Below, piece after piece: positions 1-6,721 of a stretch of DNA of 7,366 nucleotides. The notes under the pieces are model-generated. The model was given only the letters and a program-made list of their open reading frames with translations, made no database searches and was not told where the DNA came from. Source of the stretch: Candidatus Stahliibacteriota bacterium (lineage in GTDB: Bacteria > Hydrothermota > Tepidihabitantia > B3-TA06); the NCBI GenBank assembly GCA_030670165.1, contig DAOVCF010000096.1, forward strand, positions 1-7,366, in the 5' to 3' direction. The translations under genes and the position numbers were made by a program. The stretch's first letter is position 1, and each line of letters begins with the position of its first letter.

Positions 1-2
1 AC

Positions 3-161
3 CTGGTTATCTCTTGTGCGGAAGATAAACAGGCCATCAAGCGACTTATCGATGCGAAACCGGCGCTGGTGCCTCAGATTGCGGTAAACCTGATGCGCGT
101 GGCCGGCACCGGCCTGGAGGTGAAGCTTGAAAATTTTCCCAGACCAGGCGCCGCCAGTTAG
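3..161 (+). CDS. Tail assembly chaperone, short (G-like) product, 5'-truncated
   Basis: Only the last 52 codons are inside the window, in frame 3, ending at TAG 159-161. The visible part is a compact helical segment (CAEDKQAIKRLIDAKPALVP near its start, then QIAVNLMRVAG), followed by a short tail ending PGAAS. I call it a tail assembly chaperone from context rather than family recall. It lies directly upstream of the tape-measure slot of a tail operon and carries a -1 slippery heptamer near its 3' end, with an overlapping open -1 frame behind it. This is the layout of lambda G/GT and its equivalents in many long-tailed phages. Such proteins coat the tape measure and recruit tube subunits, and are absent from the finished virion. 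The start codon lies outside the window. The alternative is an unrelated small tail protein with a coincidental overlap. Confidence 0.68.
   Translation: MVISCAEDKQAIKRLIDAKPALVPQIAVNLMRVAGTGLEVKLENFPRPGAAS
131..137 (+). promoter_or_regulatory. Programmed -1 ribosomal frameshift site (A AAT TTT)
   Basis: In the zero frame (frame 3) the bases read A|AAT|TTT, a perfect X XXY YYZ heptamer with X=A, Y=T, Z=T. The frame 2 stop TGA sits at 128-130, directly upstream, so the -1 frame opens exactly here. The zero-frame stop comes 22 nt downstream. Both P- and A-site tRNAs can re-pair after a -1 shift (AAT to AAA, TTT to TTT). The position in the chaperone gene directly before the tape-measure slot matches the conserved frameshift of long-tailed phages. 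Confidence 0.72.
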
Positions 162-325
162 ACCGTAATGTGGTTCTGCAGGCGGAGGCTCTGGTGAGAT
201 ACTACTTCGGCTCCGTCCCGGCTGACGAGCAGGAGTTCTGGATTGCATACGGCGAGGCGCTCTGGCTCGAGGAACGCGAGGCCAAGCGCCTCGCCCACAC
301 TATCGCTAAACTGTTTGGAGGTTAG
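131..325 (+). CDS. -1 frame extension (T-like part) of the tail assembly chaperone
   Basis: Frame 2 is open from just after TGA 128-130 to TAG 323-325. It contains no ATG; the only possible internal starts are GTG codons at 170 and 194, without a good Shine-Dalgarno. It therefore reads best as the extension reached by a -1 slip at 131-137. The fused protein would continue from LENF into SQTRRRQLDRNVVLQAEALV, then a Tyr/Trp-rich acidic stretch (QEFWIAYGEALWLEEREAKR) and end KLFGG. In lambda the GT fusion bridges the tape measure, through its G part, and the tail tube protein, through its T part. Residues and length are protein-like, with dense GC codon use matching the upstream gene. Its stop lies 5 nt before the next ATG, and the GGAGG for that gene lies within its last codons, so translation is probably coupled. 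Confidence 0.66.
   Translation, partial: KFSQTRRRQLDRNVVLQAEALVRYYFGSVPADEQEFWIAYGEALWLEEREAKRLAHTIAKLFGG
139..194 (+). other. Possible stimulatory stem-loop downstream of the slippery site
   Basis: By eye, CCAGA at 139-143 can pair with TCTGG at 190-194, CC 144-145 with GG 187-188, and CCGCC 151-155 with GGCGG 181-185. This leaves a bulged, GC-rich stem and a loop of about 25 nt. It begins only one base after the heptamer, closer than usual, although the inner helix alone would give a spacer of about 13 nt. No folding energy was computed. Some phage chaperone sites, including lambda's, do not need such a structure. Confidence 0.3.
317..321 (+). promoter_or_regulatory. Ribosome binding site GGAGG for the 755-aa gene
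   Basis: A perfect GGAGG lies 9 nt before ATG 331. It overlaps the last codons of the chaperone extension (stop 323-325), so initiation is likely coupled to frameshifted translation. It supports the 331 start. Confidence 0.7.
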
Positions 326-330
326 AAAGC

Positions 331-2598
331 ATGTCATCTGATACAATTAGTTTTCGTGGATACAGTCGAAATCATTGGTTAAGTTGGGCACAAAATAACT
401 GTCTTACAGGTGATGTGGTAGTTGCAGCAGAGGGTGCTGTAAGAAGATGGTGTGAATCGAATACCGCAAGGCCAACCGCTGATGATCCAGTCAACCAAGG
501 TAATCCGATAGCCTTTTATCCTGACGACCCCCGGTACTACATTCTGCTTTCGAAGAATCACGTAGATATGATTGCACTTCGATCGGAGCAGTTGAAAGGG
601 GCAGATACGCGAAACTGGCATTTCGCTCAAGCAGTTTCGCTTAACAACGTGCCTTTGGTTCTTTCAGATAAAGAAATAATAGCTATTTGGAGGCAGTATG
701 CCTTCGATAAACAGGGGAAGATAAGGTATATCTCAGCAAAGATTGTCAATATTTTAGGAAATAGAGGTTCTACTGAAACTTATTTCATTAGCCTGATGAG
801 ATCAGTCGGAGCAAGCAGCATCACTAAAGCTGATGTAGAGGCAAGATCGGCATTATCTGTGGTTGAAGCATCTGGCCAGGTTGAGGATGAGGTAGAAATT
901 GAGTTGGATGAATACGCAGAACCCATTTTCCCTGAAGACGTAAATTATGATGAGTTGTTGGAGGATTGGTCATCATACGGAGAGATTTTAGAAAATGCCA
1001 AGATGCTGACTGCATCAGGTACGGCGAGTCAAATAGCAGGAGGAGTTACTGCTATAGCTGGGCTTGCAACAACTGGTGCTGTAGCTGCAGGATTTGCAGC
1101 TGCTGGGGTTGGTGCAGTTGTCCTAGGAGGGGCTGCAATACTAAGTCAAGAGATATTAAAAAGGAGGCATAAAAGATTCTTTGCGTTGCATACAGCTCTT
1201 TCCGGAAACTTGGCCTTCGCGTATATAAATGAAACAGGGAAATACGTTAGCCCCGAAGGGGTTTTCAGAAAACTGAAAAAACAAGGCAAGAAAACCTGGG
1301 AGAATATTGACCGAGAAGGGCTTGATTACTCCATGTGGGTTGAGCGTAACATAGGCATAGAGTCAGCATTGGTTGGGTTTTATTGGAAAGCTATGTATAA
1401 GGATCCGGCAAATAACCCGCAACAGATTTTAGAGGGTCTTTACGAACTGGCAAAAGAGCTATATTCTCAACCACCCCCAGCTGTTCTGGCTTATGATGCT
1501 ACGCTTTTGGAATGGCAGCAAGGAAAGATTGATGATACAGTATTTTACAAGATTGTTGGAGCGGTAAGTCATCATCCCAACTACAGTACCAATTGGGCTG
1601 CAATCCCTAGCGCAAAGGCAGTGGAGGCTTGGAAAAAGATTACGGGAGGTGACCTCCCAAAATTTGAGGGTATTTATTTTCCTGAGGAGGGGCAACATGC
1701 TCCATACGCAGGGGGGTTCTATAGAGGAGGGGACAAAGATGTACCACGAGGTAAATACCCCACCGATTACTGGCGGGAGATTAATTCACAATTGACATCT
1801 ACAAGACCCGGTAAAGAAGAAACCTCTGACGCAACTGAGGGGGGTCTGAGTCTAACTGGAGCCGAGACAGGGATAGTTGCTGTTTCTGAATTGAAAAATA
1901 TTGTTGAAGGAGCTAAGCTTGGGAAAATGGGAGCCGGTACAACAACTGTCCCAGAATCAAGTCAAGATAAAGCCTTATCGGCTCTAGAATCATGGGTTGG
2001 ACCGGTGAGTGCTGGTGCAGGATGGAGTTTTGGAGAATATTCACCAACCGTTACTGGGGGTGAGAAAGTTGATTCTCAAGGATGGGATGGCGGAGCAACG
2101 CCTGTACCTCGGATGCCCCCTGTCGGTCTTGCCAGTTTTGGAACATCAGGCGGTGGCGCAACCCTGATACCTTCGTTCGGTCCACCGAGTTTTGCCGAAT
2201 CAAGCGGCGGTTCTGCACCGTCTTTGCCCGGCGCTTCAAACCCTAGAGGCGGCATGGATGGAGGTCTCGCTGGAGGGGGACTCGGTGGCGGCTTCAACCT
2301 CGGCGCAGGCCTGGGTGCAGGAGCGTCGGCGACACCGTCTTTTGCCGTGTCGGCAAGGATTCCTTCTACCGACCGATTTATACCGGCTCCCATCGGTGGA
2401 CCGCAAGCCGACTACCCCAATATCGGCCTGGGTACGACCCCATTAAATCAGATGAATGCACCCCAACAGTCGCAGCAGCCTGCAATACAGCCCCAGCAGG
2501 TTGTTAGAATGATTGTCAACAGGCACGAAACCATCAGCAAGAAAAGGCTCGAACAGTACGTTACCGCCTGGCTGGAAAGCCAAAGTAGAGTGGGGTAG
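331..2598 (+). CDS. Putative tape-measure-slot protein, 755 aa, atypical
   Basis: I do not recognise the family. Its position directly after the frameshifting chaperone is where tape measure genes sit, which is the main ground for the call. Visible architecture: an N-terminal part (about 1-190) rich in Trp, Tyr and Arg that looks globular; an acidic stretch (about 185-220, many Glu/Asp); a strongly hydrophobic Gly/Ala segment (about 230-272) with glycine-zipper spacing, followed by a basic patch (LKRRHKRF); another Trp/Tyr-rich region to about 480; a low-complexity Gly/Ser/Pro region (about 480-700); a Gln/Pro-rich linker (about 704-727); and a short charged C-terminal helix. Hydrophobic Gly/Ala segments are common in tape measures, but a long coiled coil is expected and not seen. 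About the first 1.7 kb is AT-rich (a hand count of 661-720 gives 38% GC), while the 3' part is GC-rich (2101-2160, 62%), which suggests a chimera. Alternatives are a membrane-acting or cargo protein that replaced or precedes the tape measure. Confidence 0.5.
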   Translation: MSSDTISFRGYSRNHWLSWAQNNCLTGDVVVAAEGAVRRWCESNTARPTADDPVNQGNPIAFYPDDPRYYILLSKNHVDMIALRSEQLKGADTRNWHFAQAVSLNNVPLVLSDKEIIAIWRQYAFDKQGKIRYISAKIVNILGNRGSTETYFISLMRSVGASSITKADVEARSALSVVEASGQVEDEVEIELDEYAEPIFPEDVNYDELLEDWSSYGEILENAKMLTASGTASQIAGGVTAIAGLATTGAVAAGFAAAGVGAVVLGGAAILSQEILKRRHKRFFALHTALSGNLAFAYINETGKYVSPEGVFRKLKKQGKKTWENIDREGLDYSMWVERNIGIESALVGFYWKAMYKDPANNPQQILEGLYELAKELYSQPPPAVLAYDATLLEWQQGKIDDTVFYKIVGAVSHHPNYSTNWAAIPSAKAVEAWKKITGGDLPKFEGIYFPEEGQHAPYAGGFYRGGDKDVPRGKYPTDYWREINSQLTSTRPGKEETSDATEGGLSLTGAETGIVAVSELKNIVEGAKLGKMGAGTTTVPESSQDKALSALESWVGPVSAGAGWSFGEYSPTVTGGEKVDSQGWDGGATPVPRMPPVGLASFGTSGGGATLIPSFGPPSFAESSGGSAPSLPGASNPRGGMDGGLAGGGLGGGFNLGAGLGAGASATPSFAVSARIPSTDRFIPAPIGGPQADYPNIGLGTTPLNQMNAPQQSQQPAIQPQQVVRMIVNRHETISKKRLEQYVTAWLESQSRVG
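1018..1146 (+). other. Encoded Gly/Ala hydrophobic segment of the 755-aa protein
   Basis: Residues about 230-272 contain no charged residue and consist mainly of Gly, Ala, Val, Ile, Leu and Thr, with repeated small-xxx-small spacing. It is long enough for one or two membrane-spanning helices and is followed by the basic patch KRRHKR. In tape measures such segments are thought to insert into the host envelope during DNA or cargo passage. That role is inferred here. Confidence 0.6.
2050..2340 (+). other. Low-complexity Gly/Pro/Ser-rich coding segment
   Basis: This stretch encodes residues about 574-670 of the 755-aa protein and is dominated by Gly, Ser, Pro and Ala, with GGG and GGGLGGG clusters and few charges. 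It is probably disordered or a flexible linker. It is also where GC rises sharply. Part of that rise is forced by GGN, GCN and CCN codons, but many third positions are also G or C. Confidence 0.6.
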
Positions 2599-2601
2599 AA
2601 G

Positions 2602-4383
2602 ATGGGGAAAGAAGAAGAATATCTAAGGCAGATCGGCGTACCGTCTGAGTATTATAACAACTCAAATAATCCTAGTACCGACTTATCTTCTCAGGGAGAT
2701 AATTACGGGTGGGGTATTCGGGATACCTTTTCTGAACAATCTGGTCTGGGCGAGACAGAATCTTCATATGGACAACCGACAGTAGAACTATCCCCTGAAC
2801 AATTGAGGCGCATTGAGATTGAAACGGAGCTTTCCGCATTGCTTCCGTCGGAATATAAGTTCTGGCATGAATTAAATAAACATGAGAAGTTACGTATTTG
2901 GCCGACCGGTGCATATGATGTAAAGTGGAAAAACGATTATTTATGTGTAAATATGTTCAATGAGGAATTTAATCCTTATAGGGAATTAAATGAGTTTCAG
3001 ATCTCGAGGCTCACTGAAGATGAGAAGCTTGAATTACATGAAAAAATGGAAGAATGGTGGACCCCTATAACTGATTTCCCGTTCAATGCCAAAACACCTG
3101 AGTGGTTGCGTTTTACAGAAGCTGTTATTAAGGCGACTCCCTGTGTAGGGGAAGTTGATCTTGGTGCGTTGGTTATAGACGAATTGAGCTATCTATTGAC
3201 TCGAGCTATCACAACACCTGAGAATTACGATCCTTTATATTCTTATCGGGGAACTTATTATCCAGGCGATAATAAAGTTAGTAGATTTCAGATGGAGGGA
3301 AGAGATGAACCTATGAATGAGCCGCTTAAAACTTTTCAAGTAGGTAGTAGGTTGCCGAGAGTTGCCGCAGCGAATATGTGGGCCTTATCACTTAGTCTAG
3401 AGAACGAGACAAACAAAGGTATTCCTAATGATTATAAGTATCACGTGTGGGATACTATATTCGGCATTTATCATTCTCTTGCTGCTTTCGGTCGAGACAT
3501 AAAAGCTCACTGGGATGGAGAATTATTAGAACTCGATGTTCCTATATTTGAAAATCCTTTGGCATATTTGTACCCGTCAACGATGCCTGAGTCCGATCCT
3601 GGGAGGGTCATTGTTAGAAGGCGTTTCCCAGCCGGGTACCTTGAACCTCGGGCACTGAGTCGCCCGTGGGCATTAATATGGAAAGACCCAAATGTAAAAT
3701 CAATTGCAGGCGGTTCAATTTATAACGTAGGTATACGATCCCTTACTTATGGGTCACGTGAGTACATTTTGTGGGTCGCCAGAGGAATAGGCAAGGGGAA
3801 ATGTGCTGACTGGCTTGCAAAAAAAGGATTATCACAGTTATCACCAAAATTGCAGAACTTAGCTCCTAAGATAGCAGGTCCAGCCGCGATTGGACTTGGT
3901 TATGGGATTCTTGGAGGAATTGAAGTATGGGGGTCGAAACAGGTGGAGAAGAGATTAAGAATTATTGCATTGCAGGAAGAATTAAGAGCACTAGAAGGGG
4001 TTGGGGCTTCAATTTCCAACGAGAAGATTGAAATGCCTGAAGTGTCCTTAGATTGGGAGTCTTTTTTTGACGACACTCAATTCCAACAGATACAGGAGGC
4101 AGTTGATAGGATTGAAGCTCAGGAAAGGGCAGAGAGATTAAGTGAAATCCTGCATCCGGAGCCTGAACCGCCTCCACTTTTTAATCTTCAGAATTCATTG
4201 AACCAGCGAAACTACGGGCAAGGATTGAATCTATCCAAGGGTGTACGTCTGCAGCCGTCCAGCACCGGCGACTTTGGTCTTGATATCGTTGTCGAAGTAG
4301 AAAGGGGAAACCTAATTCCCTTGGATGAAAATAATTTGGATGCAATGCTCTGCGAAATTTTTGCAGAGTATTCAAGTCAATAG
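2602..4383 (+). CDS. Unrecognised 593-aa protein in the tail operon
   Basis: It starts at ATG 2602, 3 nt after the preceding stop, with only a weak GGGG tract upstream, so it is probably translated by coupling. I do not recognise a family. The N-terminus (about 1-75) is Asn/Ser/Gly/Gln-rich and probably disordered. Residues about 75-400 are rich in Trp, Tyr, Pro and Glu and look globular. A Gly-rich hydrophobic segment lies at about 420-443 (AAIGLGYGILGGIEVW), followed by charged, heptad-like helices (about 447-470 and 496-517), a Pro/Glu linker (PEPEPPP), and a small C-terminal part ending in an acidic region. The gene is the most AT-rich in the window (2941-3000 is 27% GC by hand count), unlike the tail genes after it. 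Possibilities are the second half of a split tape measure, a tail-lumen cargo or ejected protein, or an inserted gene unrelated to the tail. None is proven. Confidence 0.55.
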   Translation: MGKEEEYLRQIGVPSEYYNNSNNPSTDLSSQGDNYGWGIRDTFSEQSGLGETESSYGQPTVELSPEQLRRIEIETELSALLPSEYKFWHELNKHEKLRIWPTGAYDVKWKNDYLCVNMFNEEFNPYRELNEFQISRLTEDEKLELHEKMEEWWTPITDFPFNAKTPEWLRFTEAVIKATPCVGEVDLGALVIDELSYLLTRAITTPENYDPLYSYRGTYYPGDNKVSRFQMEGRDEPMNEPLKTFQVGSRLPRVAAANMWALSLSLENETNKGIPNDYKYHVWDTIFGIYHSLAAFGRDIKAHWDGELLELDVPIFENPLAYLYPSTMPESDPGRVIVRRRFPAGYLEPRALSRPWALIWKDPNVKSIAGGSIYNVGIRSLTYGSREYILWVARGIGKGKCADWLAKKGLSQLSPKLQNLAPKIAGPAAIGLGYGILGGIEVWGSKQVEKRLRIIALQEELRALEGVGASISNEKIEMPEVSLDWESFFDDTQFQQIQEAVDRIEAQERAERLSEILHPEPEPPPLFNLQNSLNQRNYGQGLNLSKGVRLQPSSTGDFGLDIVVEVERGNLIPLDENNLDAMLCEIFAEYSSQ

Positions 4384-4384
4384 T

Positions 4385-4392
4385 AAAGGAGG
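4385..4392 (+). promoter_or_regulatory. Strong ribosome binding site AAAGGAGG
   Basis: AAAGGAGG lies 6 nt before ATG 4399 and just after stop TAG 4381-4383. It is the best Shine-Dalgarno in the window and fixes the start of the 216-aa gene. It suggests fresh initiation for the hub genes rather than dependence on the weakly initiated gene upstream. Confidence 0.75.
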
Positions 4393-4398
4393 CAATTC

Positions 4399-5049
4399 AT
4401 GGGATTTACAGACGTTGCGAAGGTCGCGCAAAATGCGGCCAGTGGGATCACCGACGCGGTGTTCACCACCCACCGGTCGGGTACGTTCTACACCTACACC
4501 GACTACCTGGTACTGCAGGATGTCAACATCCCGTATCCATGTCAGATAACAATCAATGGTCGTTGCAAGATAGTGATAACCGAGGTTGACGGCTTAATTG
4601 ATACGGTCAAGGAGGACATGGGGTTCTCGGGATACGACCTCAACATCAGCTTCGAGGCCGGGGACTACCGCAGGCCCTTAATCTCGGGCGGCGGGGTGGT
4701 CAAGGCCCACGAGGTAATCTCGGCGCTGGCACTGCTCGTACGCAGCCATAAGGGCACGGTATCCATAACCGAAGGCGTAGGACTGCACTTCGACAATGGT
4801 GGTTCATTTCTACAAAAGGCTCAGGACGTGGCGGAGAGCGCCAGCCAGGTGTTTCGCGGACAGGAGTCCTTGTTGGATCCGAGGAGCTCCCTGCTTTCGG
4901 ACCTGGGGATAAGAATGGTGGTGCTTCAAACCATTGCGGTGAATCCTGTCAAGAACCATCGTTACCAGGTCACACTCACCGCGGTGGCCGAGATGGATGC
5001 CGATGCCGATCTGTTCCCTCACGAAAGCAATACAACACCAGGAGGTTAA
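4399..5049 (+). CDS. DUF6046-like phage tail/baseplate protein, 216 aa
   Basis: The pattern resembles the DUF6046 phage family: a beta-rich core with a G-x-x-x-TVKE motif (GLIDTVKEDMGFSGYDLNIS, about residues 69-88), followed by a strand pair and then a helix that begins at a conserved-looking V-K-A-H-E-V-I-S-A-L motif. The N-terminal stretch (to about residue 25) looks helical. About residues 130-165 (LQKAQDVAESASQVF and on) look like a linker helix, and the C-terminal part (about 170-205) is a further beta region with a run of alternating Asp. No enzyme motif is seen. Its place between the tape-measure region and a LysM-like hub gene suits a tube-terminating or hub-proximal structural protein, as with tail initiator proteins of contractile systems. 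Codon use and GC (4681-4740, 67%) match the other tail genes. The family call is from memory of motif style and is moderately sure. Confidence 0.6.
   Translation: MGFTDVAKVAQNAASGITDAVFTTHRSGTFYTYTDYLVLQDVNIPYPCQITINGRCKIVITEVDGLIDTVKEDMGFSGYDLNISFEAGDYRRPLISGGGVVKAHEVISALALLVRSHKGTVSITEGVGLHFDNGGSFLQKAQDVAESASQVFRGQESLLDPRSSLLSDLGIRMVVLQTIAVNPVKNHRYQVTLTAVAEMDADADLFPHESNTTPGG
5040..5046 (+). promoter_or_regulatory. Ribosome binding site AGGAGGT for the LysM-like gene
   Basis: AGGAGGT lies 5 nt before ATG 5052 and overlaps the last two Gly codons and the stop (5047-5049) of the upstream gene. This shows translational coupling and supports the chosen start. Confidence 0.7.
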
Positions 5050-5051
5050 TT

Positions 5052-5495
5052 ATGGAGTATGATTCCGATCGCGGGTTTTTCCACTCTCTCAACCAGGGAG
5101 AGGATATCTGGCTTCTTGCCGAGCTTTATTACGGGGACGCCTCCTTGTGGCGGGTGATCTATCATGCCAATCTTAACGCGCTCGGCGACGATCCGGAAAC
5201 GACCTCTCCGGGTTTAGAGATTTTTATCCCGTACCTCGATGTCCGGGAGGAGACTTGCAAGGTGGCGGGGTTTATTGCTCAGACCGCGGCCGATCCATCC
5301 TTTGATCCTGTGGTTCTTATGGTTACCGATCGCTATCAGGATCCCACCCTGTGTTTCGATCTTTACGAATACAATCGCTGGGATACAGATCACGTGCCCA
5401 TAGCCGGCGACCGTGTGAGTTACTTTGCACGTGCGAGGAAACCTAATATGCGCAGGGCTCAGCGCTGGCGAGAGATATTCTACAGGGGGCAGTGA
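5052..5495 (+). CDS. LysM-like (gpX-type) tail hub protein, 147 aa
   Basis: Residues about 15-62 carry a LysM-like fold signature: GEDIWLLAELYYGDASLWRV, then an IYHANLNAL helix, then PG-x-EIFIPYLD. This is the pattern of the phage tail protein X/LysM family (polar start, YGD turn, LWR-x-I-x-x-AN, PG-x-x-L-x-IP). In contractile tails and related injection systems, such small LysM proteins clamp the hub to the first tube ring or the baseplate wedge. They do not act on peptidoglycan. The protein is roughly twice the size of a minimal gpX. The extra part (about 63-147) holds a beta-like segment and ends in a basic, Arg-rich tail (RRAQRWREIFYRG). Its stop codon overlaps the next ATG (TGATG, 5493-5497), so it is coupled to the gpD-like gene, its usual neighbour. 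The call is firm for the domain and less so for the extension. Confidence 0.8.
   Translation: MEYDSDRGFFHSLNQGEDIWLLAELYYGDASLWRVIYHANLNALGDDPETTSPGLEIFIPYLDVREETCKVAGFIAQTAADPSFDPVVLMVTDRYQDPTLCFDLYEYNRWDTDHVPIAGDRVSYFARARKPNMRRAQRWREIFYRGQ
5484..5489 (+). promoter_or_regulatory. Ribosome binding site AGGGGG deciding the hub gene start
   Basis: AGGGGG ends 5 nt before ATG 5495 but only 2 nt before the in-frame GTG at 5492. The spacing favours ATG 5495, which also forms the TGATG overlap with the upstream stop. Confidence 0.6.
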
Positions 5496-6721
5496 TGGCG
5501 GTACTTCGGCCTGCTTTCCAGGTAACGATTACAAACGTCGATAAAGACGACAATGACGTGGGAACATACGACGTAAAAGCCATATCCCAGATTACGGTAA
5601 ACCAGTCTTCACAGAAGCCGTGCGACAGCGCCGAGGTGTACGTCCCCACCTCCAAGAAACCCATGATCAAAGACAAGGAAGGGAAGGAAGCAGAACTCAT
5701 AACCCCCAAAGATAAGCTGGTGATAAAATTTGGATACATAGGCGAGAAGGCTGAACTGGTGACGGTTTTCTCAGGCTACGTATCATGGGTCTCGCCCGAG
5801 ATGCCGCTGGTGATTAAGGCAGAGGATGCTTTCCGCAAGGCCAAGCACAATTACGTAAACAAGACCTACGGCACCGATAGTAATCCTATGTGGTACAGTG
5901 ACATAGCCGTGGACGTGCTCTCAAAAGCAGACCTTAAAGCATACATACCCACTCCCCAAGATGAAGAGGAAGGGGACTGTCGAACCAGCAGTCTTGAGTT
6001 AAAGGAACAAACGGTGGCCCAGGCAATGGCCAGGCTCTCCCAGGATACGGAGTGGATACACTTTTGTCTTCCCGGCACCGATGAGGTTTACTTTGGACCT
6101 CCATTTCCTTGCCGGAAAAACAAGAAATATCTTCCCAAGGATGCAGGAGCAGAATCATCCCGACTGCTCTATCGCATAGGTTCCGGTCGAGAAAAATCCA
6201 ACGTTGAGGAAGGAAGCATGCCTTCTGCATCCTGGGGCAATATCATCTCCGCCAGCGACTTCAAGTATCAAAGCCAGAAACCCTACAGGCGTGTTACATG
6301 CAATCTGGTTGATACAAAGTACTCCTCGAAGTCAGTTAAAGGAACGGCAGAGGTGCCTGAAGAAGATAAGGAGTGCGAGGAGCAAGAGGTAAGCTTTACC
6401 GCGCACTACGATTTTAAGAAAAGCAAGGCGGAAAACGAGGCGGAGGCCATGCGCCGCGCCGAGGAGAGGCTCGCTATGCTTAACTCCACCCAGTACACGG
6501 GAAGTTTTACTACCTTTGGCAACCCCGGGCTGCGGCACTCCCAGATATTTAAGCTGGAGTCAGCTGAACATCCCGGAAAGATTAACGGTTACTACGAGGC
6601 AAAATCGGTCAGTTTCAACTATTCCCCTACCGGAGGATTCAGGATGACGGTTGAGGTCCGCAAGCCGCCGGATGAGTCGCGAGAGGGAGTAATGAGTGCA
6701 TACGTCAAGGAGATAAAATGA
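5495..6721 (+). CDS. gpD-like phage hub protein (late control D / gp27 / VgrG N-part), 408 aa
   Basis: This forms the trimeric hub under the tail tube that holds the spike. Evidence includes an N-terminal beta-barrel region with the FSGYVSWVSPEMPLVIKAED stretch (about 91-111), equivalent to the FxGxI/V...V-x-x-x-D pattern of gpD proteins. In the middle, about 168-185, is the helix of the second barrel (EQTVAQAMARLSQDTEW). The C-terminal signature follows: an Ala/Glu/Arg helix ending RRAEERLAML (about 316-330), then TGSFTTFGNPGLRHSQIFKL and a GYYEAKSVSFNYSPTGGFRM strand pair. Length is normal for the family. GTG 5492 would add one residue, but ATG 5495 has better spacing. The gene lies between its normal partners, a LysM-like protein and a spike protein. 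The last residues (MSAYVKEIK) come from an ATGAGT unit that resembles the spike gene start, so the true C-terminus may have been altered by local duplication. Confidence 0.85.
   Translation: MAVLRPAFQVTITNVDKDDNDVGTYDVKAISQITVNQSSQKPCDSAEVYVPTSKKPMIKDKEGKEAELITPKDKLVIKFGYIGEKAELVTVFSGYVSWVSPEMPLVIKAEDAFRKAKHNYVNKTYGTDSNPMWYSDIAVDVLSKADLKAYIPTPQDEEEGDCRTSSLELKEQTVAQAMARLSQDTEWIHFCLPGTDEVYFGPPFPCRKNKKYLPKDAGAESSRLLYRIGSGREKSNVEEGSMPSASWGNIISASDFKYQSQKPYRRVTCNLVDTKYSSKSVKGTAEVPEEDKECEEQEVSFTAHYDFKKSKAENEAEAMRRAEERLAMLNSTQYTGSFTTFGNPGLRHSQIFKLESAEHPGKINGYYEAKSVSFNYSPTGGFRMTVEVRKPPDESREGVMSAYVKEIK

Noticed and set aside
158..346. 62-aa reverse-strand open frame opposite the chaperone extension
   Set aside because: The + strand -1 frame has better context, composition and boundaries. 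The reverse frame crosses the next gene's start.
1251..1265. CCCCGAAGGGGTTTT, resembling a small intrinsic terminator
   Set aside because: Only a 4-bp strong stem with a short T-run inside an open reading frame. Ending transcription here would cut off the tail operon.
1644..1658. Perfect 7+1+7 inverted repeat GGGAGGTGACCTCCC followed by AAAA
   Set aside because: Lies in the middle of the 755-aa reading frame, has no T-tract and has no partner copy. Probably chance in coding sequence.
2076..2393. 105-aa Pro-rich reverse-strand open frame
   Set aside because: It is the mirror of the Gly-rich coding segment on the + strand, with low-complexity Pro/Ala composition and no RBS or domain.
5492..5494. 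GTG as start of the hub gene
   Set aside because: Only 2 nt from the Shine-Dalgarno tract. ATG 5495 has proper spacing and the usual stop/start overlap.
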